From the NCBI GenBank assembly GCA_963920665.1, contig OY987263.1:37746547-37810546 (forward strand): a DNA stretch of 64,000 nt, read 5' to 3'. The stretch is from Straminergon stramineum. Its lineage: Eukaryota > Streptophyta > Bryopsida > Hypnales > Calliergonaceae. A program made the translations under genes and the position numbers. The notes beneath the pieces are model-generated. The model saw only the letters and a program-made list of their open reading frames with translations, was not told where the DNA came from and ran no database searches. Below are positions 23,357-34,659 of this stretch, piece by piece; positions within the stretch are counted from its first letter, which is position 1; every line of letters starts with the position of its first letter.

Positions 23357-23553
23357 AGAGTTTGGAACTAAAACCTTCAGAATTTGGAACTAAAACCTTC
23401 AGAGTTTGGAACTGAAACCTTTAGAGTTTGGGACCTAAACCTTTAGAGTTTGGAACTGAAACCTTTAGAGTTTGGAACTGAAACCTTTAGAGTTTGGGAC
23501 CTAAACCTTTAGATTTTGGGATCTAAACCTTTAGAGTTTGGAACCGAAACTTT
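23357..23553. repeat. 22-bp tandem repeat, about nine copies
   Basis: Units of the form agagtttggaactgaaacctt start every 22 bp (23357, 23379, 23401 and on), with variants gggacctaaac and gggatctaaac. It borders the C-rich island. The following stretch, 23555-25200, shows no gene. Confidence 0.85.
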
Positions 23554-25204
23554 GTGATTTGGGGAAAACTTTGATAGGAGTTTGGCCAGCTTATTTAGAT
23601 CATGAATCATGCAGTTGCTTCAATCTTTTTAGATGAGAAATTCATGTGATGATTGCTCTAAATTTCAAGTAATTTAATTTAGTATCATCTAGATTGTTGT
23701 CATTGCAATGCCCAAGACACTACAATACACAATACAAATTTGTCACTAAAGGAGTGCCAGCTTTATCATGCACAATTTACTTTTGCAATTGATGTCACTA
23801 ACGTCAATGCTTGTTTCCAATAAATGTTGAAAGTGATTCTAAGATTACATGCATTTTTTATGAACTATTTCAAGTTTTAGGCCACATTAGCGATTTCTCA
23901 TGATATACTTGGAACATGTGTGATTTTGGTTCCCAATATTTCACCGGCATGACCTTTCTTCTAATGATTCTCACGACCCATAGACTCTTTAACCCTAAAA
24001 AAATGGTCCTACTTTAGAGGAATACTACACCAAACAAAGTCTCTTACCAAAAGAAATCTGATGTGAGAAAGTGACAAATGGGTGGGTTTTAAGCATACCC
24101 TAAACCCTCTATTGAATGCAAATGTCAAAGCATGTATTTTTTCCTTAAATTCATAGATTACTTACAACTGAGAAAACAATTAAATAACTCTTCTAGTGGA
24201 GCTACGGTCATGGGTACCTCACACTTTTTTCCATTTTGTTTTTTCCTACTTAGAAGCTCACAAGCTCACACTCATAGGCTCACATGCTAGCAACCCTAGA
24301 AGAAGACCATTTCATTTATGATATGGAATTACTTGGACCTTCTTAGAAATTGTGTTCCAACGATTTCATTGATATTTGAATTATCATGACGACCCGTTAA
24401 AGCAATTGTGGTTTTATTGTTTTAGTGTCTATACTTATAATGTATCAACTATGAAGAGACGTAATTAGTAAATTCATTACAAATTTACAATGAATGATTT
24501 TAAAGTAATTTACAGAAATGATTTGTTTGAAAAAGGAAGTTGTATCTTATTCACCTGAAATTTTTGGAAGCAAACATGAAGCATGTGACCGTATTTTTAT
24601 TGGCATGTAATTTTGAGATTAAATTGTCATATGGTTTTTTTAAAGAGAACCTTCTAGTAGCAAATGATTTTATTAATTCAAACAAAATTCTAACGTGATT
24701 CATGAAGTGAAATCGAAAAACAAAGAGAGTGATTCAATTTTAGTGTTTTTTCAAAAAGGTTTAGGACTTTACGGCACTTGGATTTTTAGAAGCCTTTGGG
24801 TTCAAAATTTAGACCCTCAATTTTTTTTTCATTGCATTGTTTTCATAAATGAACAAAGGAAAATAGGAAATTAAGCTCTAAATGCATGGGTCTCAAAATG
24901 TATGTATGTCCAATATTTTCCTAAACCCTAAACCGTAATAAATTTGTTATTTTGGGTACCGGTTCTTTGTATATTTATTAAAAAAATCCTTTGAAATTCT
25001 ATTGTAGCACTTGAAAATGAATTACAAAAATAATTGGAAATGACTTTTCTCTTTATAAATTTGTATAGTGCAATGTTCTTTTTCTTCATTGCTAAGGACT
25101 CTTAGAAATGAGCATGAAATGTAACAAATTTCAAAAACAAAATTACATTAGAAATTCTCTTAGAATAAAAAATTAGAGATAGAGACTAAATTCAGGGAGG
25201 CTTA

Positions 25205-25505
25205 AGCGAACGGTTGGACGGGTTGGTGGACGAGCTCCAGAGACTGCGGACGGGGTCGCGGATGAGCGGACGGGGTAAAAGAAATTACTCTAGGGTAAAA
25301 AACCGATTTGCGAATGTCATAGGACGTCGGGGGGGACAAGTCCACAAACGTCCCAAGTCCGGACACTGGCAATTGTGTCCAGACGCCATGTCAACCCTGC
25401 CACTGAGCATGCTTTTCTACCCAGACAGTACGACATCGAGACAAATATACGTCACACAACGTCTAACAGAGCCCTCGAGATGTCTAGTTGACCAAACGTC
25501 TATTT
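25205..25505. repeat. GTCCGCC-rich island D (GGAC-rich on the plus strand)
   Basis: A CpG-rich island with ggacgggttggtggacgag, gcggacggggtcgcgg and gtccggacac motifs. It is the same motif family as islands A-C but largely in inverse orientation. A 97-codon open frame (25214-25507) spans it with no recognisable domain. Confidence 0.4.
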
Positions 25506-25764
25506 GACTTTAAAAAAAATCATCAAAAATTTATGATTTTGATATATTTAAGTTTCATTTCAATGAAGTGTCTCAATTTAATGAATACATATTACATTCT
25601 AAATTTAGATTCATAATTATACTAAGATTTTAATTTTTTTGAGCGGTAAACAATGGACTTACAAGACGGGGCGCGACAGGGTATTGACACTTTGTCTAAT
25701 ACGACACGCGACGTTAGACATCCTACACGACACCAAAATCCAAAAATATGACCGACAAGACAAC

Positions 25765-27037
25765 CCTGCCATTGAGGCAAAAGGTTCCACTTCACAAAAG
25801 ACCACAACGTCTTTTTATGCGAAAGAGGATGATTACATATTGTGCGGCATGGGAGATCCCATAGAAACATCAATGGATGCTTTCGCAATGACATGGAGCA
25901 AAATCGTAGTGCATGATGTACCATGAGGGGTGAGTTTGGGGGTTGGTTCCAAACAAGGTGAGGCCAACCCTCAGCACGGTTGTTAGAGTCATTCACGTTA
26001 GAAGATGTGGTGCCTACTTCATTCATGGTACCATTGATTCAAGACTCATGCAACCAACATGCTATTCAAATCATGAACAAAGGTGATCAAGGTACAAGTA
26101 TTTTATTTAATGCAACCATTGTAGTATGTCAAGCTCCATTATTTTGGGGGTCTATAATTTCGCACTCAGAATTTAGTATGGCTACGATGTTCCAATTGGC
26201 AACCACTATGTAGGAGGGTGGCACCTCAACATCAATTGGCACCATGGAAACTGTGCTTGAGCCGAAATTAGTGGGTGATGGGGATTGGACCGAGTTAGAG
26301 GTCTTATTTCAGTAGCCACTCAGTTCAAGACCATGCCAACACGCTTGACAATAGAGCGGTCATCCTTCACTCCAAGGGTGTTGGTTCTTGATAATTCTGA
26401 AGACATTTTCCAACTAGTTGGGCCCAAAGGGAGAGTTTTTGGGCCTTGACGGGTACTATTGGATTTCAATGCACAACCCTTGATGTTGGATGAGTCAGCC
26501 ATTGAAGGCTTGATTTTGACCAAAGACACATTGCAAACTTGTCTGTGGACGATTAATACTTCTATGGGAGGAATGGAGAAAGCAAATGGCATCACGAGGA
26601 GTGAGTTGACACTACAACTTCATCATGATGATGTTGAAGATGCTAGCTTCATGAAGGTAAAAGCTATAGTCACTAAAGCCAAATCATATGATATTTTGGT
26701 AGGGACTATGGTATTATACCCTATGGATTTTACCTTAGACTTTTGGGAGGAGACAATATCTTATAGATTAAGATAGTAAGTAGGCCATGGGTAGAAGGCT
26801 CAACTACCAACTCGTTTTAGTCAAGTTCTCATCAGTAATTTAGTTGATCTCTATTGTTTTGGGGGCTTGTAGTAGAAGGCCAACCGTGGTTTGAGGAGGA
26901 TTTTGATAATTCTCCAATCATCACTTCAATTGTTGTTGTTAAGGAAGATGATCATATCAATGTTTTGGATGTTGGGGGCGAAGCTTTGTATCAACCAAGG
27001 GTGGAAGCGGCTTAGGGGAGCACCACTAAGCTACAAA
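25765..27037 (+). pseudogene. Ty3/gypsy retroelement relic: pre-protease and protease region
   Basis: Broken polyprotein. The segment near 25800-25925 encodes KEDDYILCGMGDPIET, an acidic linker of the kind found before the gypsy protease. 26459-26776 encodes a retropepsin-like domain (LMLDESAIEGL, LVGTMVLYPMDF, EETISYR). The expected D-S/T-G-A active-site motif reads D-F-N-A, so the protease is inactive. Stops and frame changes separate the pieces. The relic runs to 27037, where a CACTA-like element begins; a reverse transcriptase domain is not found. Confidence 0.75.
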
Positions 27038-28221
27038 CACTAGAAGAAAAACGTATCCGGTACAACCGACTACTATACAACTAGTGTCCTATACAATTAT
27101 CTTACAATTGTAACCCTCTCTATTAACACCAAATCTAACATAATTATTTTATGTCATTGTTTTACATCATTGATACTTTATTTTAGTTGCAAAGCAGGCA
27201 ATCTAAAGTTGCAAAAAACAACTAGGAAACAACTAGGAAAATATTGCAACTGTAAAATGACCATAGTTGTTTCTTAGTCACTTTCTAGTCATTTCCTAGT
27301 TGCTTTCTAGTCATACAATAATTGTTTCTTAGTCATTTCCTACTGAACTAGAAAATTCAACTTTTTCATTGATTTGGTTGCATAGATTTGATTCACTTTT
27401 CTATTGATTTGGAGAGTAATTTGTTAATTTGGATAGAAATCAATAGAAAAGTGAACCAAATGAATGCAACCAAATCAACAAAAAATTGAATTTTCTAATA
27501 GTGAAGCTAGTCATCTCCTAGTCGCTATTAAGTTGTACGCTAGTTGTTTCTTAGTCATTTTCTAGTTGTTTCCTAGTTGCTTCCAAAGTTCATTCCCATT
27601 TGTCTTATATCAATTGTCCCATATCAATTGTGAAGAGTACCATTAGGTTGGACATATAAGACTTGTAAGTTGTAGTCTTAGGCAATGAATTTTGTTGATA
27701 GAATTCTAAGATTTCTACAATTTCAAGATTTCTATGATTTGTAGATTTCTATAGAGTATAGATTTCTACAATCTATAGAAATCGAAAAATATTTAAAATC
27801 TAAGACATTTTAAAATTTGAGAAATTGTAAGGTATCCTAATTCCTAAACCAAGGAAATCTATTAAATACCAATATTTAAAATTTTGAAATCTAAGAAGAA
27901 GGTAGATCTAAAATATAGAAAAATATAGATTTGGAATTTTGAAATCTAGAAAAAAGGTAGTTCAAAAATTCAAAAATCTAGAAAGAAGGTAGATATGAAA
28001 TTTTGAAATCTACAAATCATTGAGATTAATATTTTAAAATCTACAAATCTACAAGTCACAAATAAGTCCCAATTATTGCACCTTCTTCCTAGATTTTAGG
28101 ATGTCCACTACGACTAAAAGTCTCCAGACCATCACTAGTCACAAACCAGTTGCAAGTATCTTATCCAACTGAAAAACTAGTTGTATAGAATAGTTGCAAA
28201 ACCCTTCATATTCTTCTAGTA
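27038..28221. mobile_element. Non-autonomous CACTA-like element, CACTAGAAG family, 1.18 kb
   Basis: The left end is CACTAGAAGAAAAACG. The right end is ATATTCTTCTAGTA, an imperfect inverted repeat with the last G changed. Subterminal repeats of the type tagtcatttcctagttg occur on the left and similar motifs on the right. There is no ORF. It lies in a gypsy relic where the reverse transcriptase region should be. The flanking triplets (AAA and GAC) do not match, which is expected if the insertion was accompanied or followed by a deletion. A relative of the same family is at 38791-40645. Confidence 0.75.
27341..27503. mobile_element. Foldback MITE nested in the CACTAGAAG element
   Basis: Two arms of about 65 bp are inverted copies: 'gaaaattcaactttttcatt' on the left against 'aaaaattgaattttctaata' on the right, also 'cacttttctattgattt' against 'aaatcaatagaaaagtg'. 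The right end is TAATAGTG, fitting a CACTA-type terminus. The transcript would fold into a long hairpin. Confidence 0.7.
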
Positions 28222-29065
28222 GACAAGCTTATAGGGAAGCTTACACGATGGGCTCTAATGCTAATGGAGTATGATTTTAAAGTTGTACACTATACTGGTT
28301 AGGTGAATATGGATGCTAATGGTTTGAGCCGCAATCCAATTCTAAGCCAAGTGGACTCTAACAAGGGCTCGATTGCACGTAGAGGAGGGAGAAGATTCGT
28401 TACCAAGCTGGCATTCTGCCACCTATTTGAGTGTTATGGCAATGACTAGAGACACTACCGAGGAAGCCATCATGGCCACGATGGATATGGATGGAGGTGA
28501 AGAGTTTGGGTGCACCAGAGATATTTTTGATGATGTGGAGTTTATAAAATACTTGAAGCAAGACCAATTGGCGACCACTGCGTTGACCAAAGAGAGAAAT
28601 CAAATTCTACAATGAGCCAAGCAGTTCATGTGGGAGGAGGTTCATTTCCTTCGAGTGTCACCAAATAGCAACAAGAATTTGGACCGACACCTCATGAACA
28701 AGTGGAATTTGATCACGCATATACACAAGGACTTGGGTCACTTTGGAGTGTAAAGAACTCACAACTTCCTTCAAATTCATTATTGGTGGAGAGGTATGCA
28801 AATGCAAGTACAACAATTGGTAGTCAAATGCACGGTGTGTAATAGAGTGTGGGCATCATTTAATGCCTCAATTACAACCATTGCCAATCATGGGATTGGG
28901 CTATAGGTGGAGTATGGACTTTGCAAGGCCATTGCCGATGACATTACAACACTGCAAGTATATGTTGGTGATGATTGAGCATTTTCTAAATGGATTGAGT
29001 TGGTGGCATTGCTTGACAGTTCAATGAAGGGGTATCTTATTCATTTTTAGATCATGTTTTGAGTC
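28222..29065 (+). pseudogene. Ty3/gypsy relic: RNase H end and integrase N-terminal part
   Basis: It starts with the C-terminal end of RNase H (KLTRWALMLMEYDF, then NMDANGLSRNP). An integrase zinc-binding region follows: HIHKDLGHFGV near 28720, and CTVCNRV near 28840 (HHCC-type). The integrase core starts near 28910 (RWSMDFARPLP, YMLVMIEHF). Several in-frame stops and shifts make it non-functional. A MITE interrupts it at 29066. Confidence 0.85.
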
Positions 29066-29269
29066 CACTATAAGAAACCCACGTTTTTAGTGATGTACCT
29101 CAATTTTTTTGGATGCCTAATTCAACAAGCCCATGTTTTTATGTCAAGAAAAACATCACATTGATGTTTTTATTGACATAAAAACATGGGCTTGTTGAAT
29201 TGGGCATCCAAAAAAAATCCATTCCAAAAAATCGAGGCATGTCACCCAAAACGTGGATTTCTTATAGTG
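29066..29269. mobile_element. CACTA-type foldback MITE, 204 bp, with 3-bp target duplication
   Basis: It starts CACTATAAGAAA and ends TTTCTTATAGTG, with nearly complete inverted complementarity of the two arms of about 95 bp (for example 'aagcccatgtttttatgtca' against 'tgacataaaaacatgggctt'). The flanks are GTC at 29063-29065 and GTC at 29270-29272. Removing the insert and one GTC restores a continuous integrase reading across the site. This confirms both the ends and the target duplication. Confidence 0.95.
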
Positions 29270-29724
29270 GTCGCTTTGGAGTTCCAGTAGAGGTGTTGAC
29301 TGACCAAGGGCGTGAGTTTCCTAGTGAGTTTTAAGCTTTATGTGAACAAGAAATGATTGATCACTGCACTATTTTCAAAGATCACCCCAAAGTAGATGGA
29401 TTGGCAGAGCACATGGTGCAAATTATCAAGAGGGGACTTCAGAAGTATAGTTTGAAGAAGGGACATCATGGAGATTGGGACTTACAATTACTTTGGATAG
29501 CAATGGGCTATTGATTTAGTATTCAAGCATCTTTGGCTTCTTTTTCACCCTATTTTTTATTATTTGGGTGCTATCTGGTTTTATCAATGGCTATCAAACA
29601 AGATGTAGACAAGATATTAGATAATATGAATGATCCCAACATGTGGGTACATGTATGTGATCAAAGTGTGGATCTATATAAGAGGGTGATGCCAATGGAT
29701 TTGGAGAACCTTTCTATTGTGCTA
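29270..29724 (+). pseudogene. Ty3/gypsy relic: rest of integrase core
   Basis: It continues the integrase after the MITE: FGVPVEVLTDQGREFPSEF, then DHPKVDGLAEHMVQ and KKGHHGDWDLQLLWIAMGY, then the post-core segment (PMAIKQDVDKILDNMNDPNM). A stop replaces an Arg codon after IAMGY. Similarity ends at about 29724, within the segment equivalent to 36000 of the second relic. Confidence 0.85.
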
Positions 29725-31320
29725 CTGTGAGCCCCCAATTCAACACCAAGGGCTCATTCTTTTTTTTTCATAATTCGTTATTTTTAATGCAATTTTATAT
29801 ACAAAAATCCTCCAAAAGAGTGTAGAACCAAAATATATGTGTCACATACCAATATTGTATTTGGTCTATATTTAGAATATTATAGCTAGAATGGCCCAAC
29901 CACGAATTGTAAATAGGTTAGAACCCAACTAATCGTGACAATTTGGTCAAATACGAGTGATGGGCGTATCAGGCTCAAAATCCCACATAGAAAGGATATC
30001 TCTAGGCAAAGATTGGTTGAGAGAACTTTAGTGAGGTACATAGTAAAATAGGTTAATTTGGAGGGATAGGTTCCAATTTCCCCATTTCATTGACGAAATA
30101 GGGAAACTCCAATTGTCGGCTTCCAAGTATCAAAAATACAAAGATGGGACTATGGAGGGATCTCAAGTTTAAGAAGTGTGAATTAGGGTTAAAACCATGT
30201 CCGAGAAACAATGGCGAAGTCGGTTTGCCAAGATTCCCTCTAGCCACCGATAATTAAATGAGGGGATGGATTTTGTCTCCCCTAGGCTGATGTGTAGAAT
30301 AAAAATATAAGCCTACACATGTGTTTTGGGATTCGATGGGAGGTTCCACAAAAAGTTTCGGAATTTTCTAATAGTTAGAAGATGCCTTTCTGGATAGTCA
30401 ACTATCCCAACCTACGATGGGAAATTCTTAGAAATTTTACAGGTGACCATAAAATCTTACTAAAAATGATGATAGATTCTTTTATATTATTAAGATACCC
30501 AAAAAGTTTCAAGACATTTCAATAGTTAGAAGTACCCGAACTTGCAAGATTTTCCAACAATTAATGAAATTTCAAATCCACGGTGGAGTTGACCAGCGGA
30601 GCTGGAATATGTGAAAGTAGAATGGGGCCCAAGATAGGTCTTTTATTACTCCCCCACACCCACATAAGAGTCTAGGCTAGTTACTTTTGTCAGAAAAGTC
30701 AAACTCCAAAAGTTGGAATTTTTCTCAATTTTGGCATTAAGTTAGCGCTAGGTTTCGTTGCAATTTTGAAGATAGAAAAAGGGGTGGGGAGTTCTTACAC
30801 ACTACAAATGGCCTTCTAAAGTGAATGACTTAATCCGTTTGTGATTCAGAGTTAATCTCCAAAAGTTAGCGTAGCAGATTAACATAAGATGAAAACCTTG
30901 AGGATGAGGATGAAAATCCGAAAAGATAAGGTTAACTTAGATGAACAAGAGGAAGTGGGTGCTTGGGAAAAAGCATAAAAAGGCACCCCTTCTCCTCTCT
31001 CCCCCCCCCCCCCCCTCCCCCCTTTTTGTATAATTAGGTCTATTGGGTCCAATTTATGTTGGAATTGTGGCATTTTAGCCACAAACCTTGCAACAATGTT
31101 TTTGGGGCACTTTTGGCTGGGTTTTTTTTTTTTCAAGCTTATGAGGTCTTTGTGAGTCCCTTGCATAGTGTGTGTGTGTAGTACTAATTCTCCCAAGCTT
31201 GAACTTGGAGGCTTTTTGTACCTTATTGTGTTACTAGAAGTTGTGTGTATTCACCTTTGAAGGCTCTTTGTTACCTTCCTCATCTTGCTGTTGTACTAAC
31301 CCTAGAACAACTCCCCATAT
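29725..31320. other. Unassigned sequence, possibly LTR-like
   Basis: There are no genes. A TATA-like gcataaaaagg at about 30973 is followed by a C-rich run that includes fifteen consecutive C at 31001-31015. Such an arrangement could be the promoter region of an LTR, but paired LTR ends were not found. The open frame on the minus strand over the C run is compositional. Confidence 0.3.
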
Positions 31321-31321
31321 G

Positions 31322-31439
31322 ACTAGCGATGTCACTTTGGGCGGCCTTTAGTTCTAGTCTTTCATGATACTAACCCCGTGTAGCTAATCCTTTAGGTGTC
31401 GAAGGTCTCTTTTTGTTTCCCAATACTAACGTGGTGTTT
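31322..31439. repeat. 118-bp direct repeat, left copy
   Basis: Nearly identical to 32126-32243; only a few substitutions are seen (gggcgg/ggggg, ccccg/ccctg). The two copies flank a 686-bp stretch that differs in character. Confidence 0.9.
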
Positions 31440-32125
31440 ACGTACCTCCCACAATAGACTCCAATTAATGACACAAAATATACTCATTAACAAAATGTTT
31501 TTACAAAGAGCTCAAACCACCCGACCATAGAGAGAGATCAATCTCCAAAAAATAGTCTCCTCACCCCTAAGCTCTTTTTATATACTAGAGACTATCAATA
31601 AAGACTATTAGTCTTTAAAATAGACTAAGACTTCTTTTCTATCTTTAGCCTTCTATTCTTGGTTCCATCTAAAACCATCCATTAAAGTAAAGATCTTAGT
31701 TGTACTTCTCTAGATCATATCTCATGTAATCTATTTCTTATCCACATCTTGATCTTCTACTTGGGATTATCCAACTCCAAGTTCCATCACCTTATCATCC
31801 TTTGGGAATTGTTTAAATCCAGTGCACTAGTCATTCAAGTGGAGTTGTCTAACTCCACTACATAAATCCATCATTTGGAGATATATATCTCCAAGCAATC
31901 CAATGTCTTTGTCATCCAACTGGAGTTGTTTGACTCCAACACACAAATCCACCATTTGGAGAAATCTATCTCCAAGCAATCTCTGCTTGTTCACTAGTGC
32001 ACATTTCATCATGGATTAGTTTATCCATCAATGCATTGATCCATCAAAAGTCATGATACAATCATCAAAATTATCTCATCCATCAATGTATTCATCTATC
32101 AAAGAATTGTGACGAGGGTCATGAC
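31440..32125. other. 686-bp stretch between two 118-bp direct repeats
   Basis: No gene. It includes a tandem pair of about 81 bp (31841-31921 and 31922-31982), each with ggagttg...actcca and ttggag...ctccaa inverted motifs. The stretch was possibly inserted, with the 118-bp flank duplicated, or it belongs between two ends of a small element. I cannot assign it. Confidence 0.4.
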
Positions 32126-32243
32126 ACTAGCGATGTCACTTTGGGGGGCCTTTAGTTCTAGTCTTTCATGATACTAACCCTGTGTAGCTAATCCTTTAGG
32201 TGTCGAAGGTCTCTTTTTGTTTCCCAATACTAACGTGGTGTTT
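32126..32243. repeat. 118-bp direct repeat, right copy
   Basis: Partner of 31322-31439. The sequence after it (from cttggggggagg) differs from that after the left copy. 32244-32828 holds no recognised gene, though a pair of diverged segments (agctttggactcccctaggg and agctttgaacccccttggag) recurs near 32300-32390. Confidence 0.9.
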
Positions 32244-32828
32244 CTTGGGGGGAGGTCAAGAGAGAATGAGGGTTGGTAGGTCCCATCATGACAGCAAAGC
32301 TTTGGACTCCCCTAGGGTCAAAAGTCTTAGTGGTGTGTTAAAAGAGGGAACCACAACGAAGCTTTGAACCCCCTTGGAGTCAAAAGTCTTAGCGATGTGT
32401 TAAAACCACCCCATGGGAGAATTGTGAACCCCTATAGTCCCTCTCTCCACAAGATTTAGTTCCCAAAATGCGTTGAAAACAAACCAAGGTTTAGGCCCCC
32501 CAAAGTAGGAATTAGAGGTCAAGATGAGTGTGAGGAGTAACTCGTGAGAAATAGAGTGAGGCCTTCACCTCCACTAGCCTAGCCCACCACCCACTAGCAT
32601 AGACATGACCCTTCCAAGTCCCCTTTAGAAATTAGCATAAAATCAGCCCAAAAGTAAGATAGCACTCAACACCCCAGACTAGCACCCAACACCCTAGGCC
32701 AACCCCAATACCCTGATACTCGGGAAGGAGATCAGGGTCATGTACCATTGGGCGGGTGGACGGATCAAGGCCAAGTACTGGGCATCGGGTAGGGGTCCAA
32801 TAACGGCAACCAGAGGTCGGGAAGGTCC

Positions 32829-33290
32829 AATGATTAAGGAGAGGCCAGGAGGGTCCAGTGATTAAGGAGAGGTTGGAGAAGAGGGGGTTCAGTGATTAAA
32901 GAGGGGGTCGGTAGGGGTTTAGTGATTAAAGAAGGCCAGGGTAGGTTCTGTGATTATGAAGAGGCCGAGGAGAGGTTTAGTGATTAAAGAAGGCTAGGAA
33001 GGAATTAGTGATTAAGGAGAGGCCGAAGGAGAGGTTCAATAATTAAGGAAGGCCCGGGAGGGGTCAGTGATTAAGGAGAGGCCGGGGAAGGGGGGTTTAG
33101 TGATTAAAGAGGAGATTGATAGGGGTTGAGTGATTAAGAAAGGCGGGGAAGGGATTCAGTGATTAAAGAAGGTCAAGGAGGGTTCAGTGATTAAGGAAGG
33201 TTAGGGAGGGATCAATGATTAAGAAGAGGCCAGGGAAGGGGGAATTCAGTGATTAAAAAAAGGGCCAGGGGAGTTCAACACTAGAGAGAG
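32829..33290. repeat. Degenerate GA-rich minisatellite
   Basis: About fifteen imperfect units built around ttcagtgattaaggagaggc, with spacing of roughly 25-40 bp, purine-rich on the plus strand. Decayed units reach about 33370. Confidence 0.85.
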
Positions 33291-33379
33291 GGCTAGGGAG
33301 TTTAGCACTGGAGAGAAGGCTAGGAGTTTAATAATTAGAGAAAGGTCAGGGGGTCTAGTAATCACAACGAGGGGAGAGA

Positions 33380-34655
33380 AAAAAAAATCAACAAGTCCAA
33401 GGGTAAAAGGAGGAGAAAAGAGATAGACACGAGACTCCCCTTGTACTAAAACAACCCTTAAGGCGGGGAATCCAACTCACCATCTCCCATAAACATTACC
33501 AAGGCAACAAAAGCAAGCAAAGAAGGAAGGAGTGGAGGCGATGGAAGGCTTGAGGAATGATAGTGTTAAGAAAGAGGGATTATTTGGGAGGAGATAAGAT
33601 AGGAGAAGAATCCCCAAGTATCATTAGGGCCCTTGGATTAAACTTAGGTGATTTACATGAGATTAAGCATAAGACGTAGGATGTAAGAAGTAGTTCAACC
33701 TTGGAGGATGGCATGATGCGTCCTTAAGATTAGCCTTGTAGGTAGAACCAAAGGTGGTTGGGCCACCATAGTACGTAGGAGGAATAGTGTGGAAAGAAAA
33801 AAAAGGGAGAAGGAAAGAAATAGGACAAAGCCAACAAATAAACCCTTGTATTAAATTATTTTATGATTAGAACGATGGTTTGTTGTATCGCAGCATGGGA
33901 GTTCATAGTAGAGGTGGGAGAGCTTCCGGTGGGCACAATCAATGATTCAAGTTCTGAGGTATGAGATAAACCCTTCCTAACTCGTCCAAGGTCCCTAATT
34001 AGTGATTAGTAACTTTGGCCAACGCCCACCCCTAGCTCATATCCTCAGGACTATAGGTTAGGCCTCTTCTGAGCATAGAAACTTAAAGTAGAGGACCGTA
34101 GCTTCCCAAAAACCTAAGGCACGCCCAAATCAGGTCAAAAACAAGGAAGTTATTGCCAGTTATTGCTAGATGAAGGTTAGGGTTGATTTGGATGAAGAAT
34201 AGTTAGACCTAGGGATTGATAGTGAATTAAGGAGATTAAGAGGAGGCTATCAATTAGGGTCCAATGCCAAATAGAAAAGTTAATTCCGAATTATAGGTTA
34301 AGAGAAATTAGTAGATGAAGTTTAGGTAAGGCTCAGATGAGAATTTTGTGGGAATCCCCAATTAAGGCAAAACTCTAAACCTAGGTAGGAGCAAGTCTTT
34401 TGACCTATCCGTAAGAGTTTCGAATCTTTTTGAATTGGGAAACTAGATTTAATCAATGGATGAAGTTTGAGGAACCGAATAGCAGTCAAACTTCATCCAC
34501 TTATAACTTTGGCTAGGAAGGTCAAATAGGGTCGAGTTTTAGGTTTTTAGAAATGGAAAAAGATGAAATAGAATCTTCTTAGGTTAATTTTTCCCTAACT
34601 TAGGTTCCATCCAAAACATACAACGGCCCATCTATTCAGTTGGCCCAAACACTAG
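33380..34655. other. Non-coding stretch without recognisable features
   Basis: No open frame of note and no similarity to the other repeats in the window. It may be part of the same unassigned element as 29725-33290. Confidence 0.4.
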
Positions 34656-34659
34656 ATAT

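Larger units (their letters stand above)
5516..28117. repeat. First copy of a long direct repeat (22.6 kb visible of a 35.9-kb unit)
   Basis: Every feature in this interval recurs at +35,883 bp up to the end of the window. The constant offset means there is no net insertion or deletion over 22.6 kb, including low-complexity tracts. All long translations are identical and non-coding stretches compared by eye show no substitution. The last mismatches before the identical block are at 5508, 5514 and 5515 relative to 41391, 41397 and 41398. Position 28117 is a window limit and not a true end. Confidence 0.95.

Noticed and set aside
30961..31030. Functional quadruplex at the C15 run on the minus strand
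   Set aside because: One long homopolymer with little flanking structure, and the run length is a likely sequencing uncertainty.
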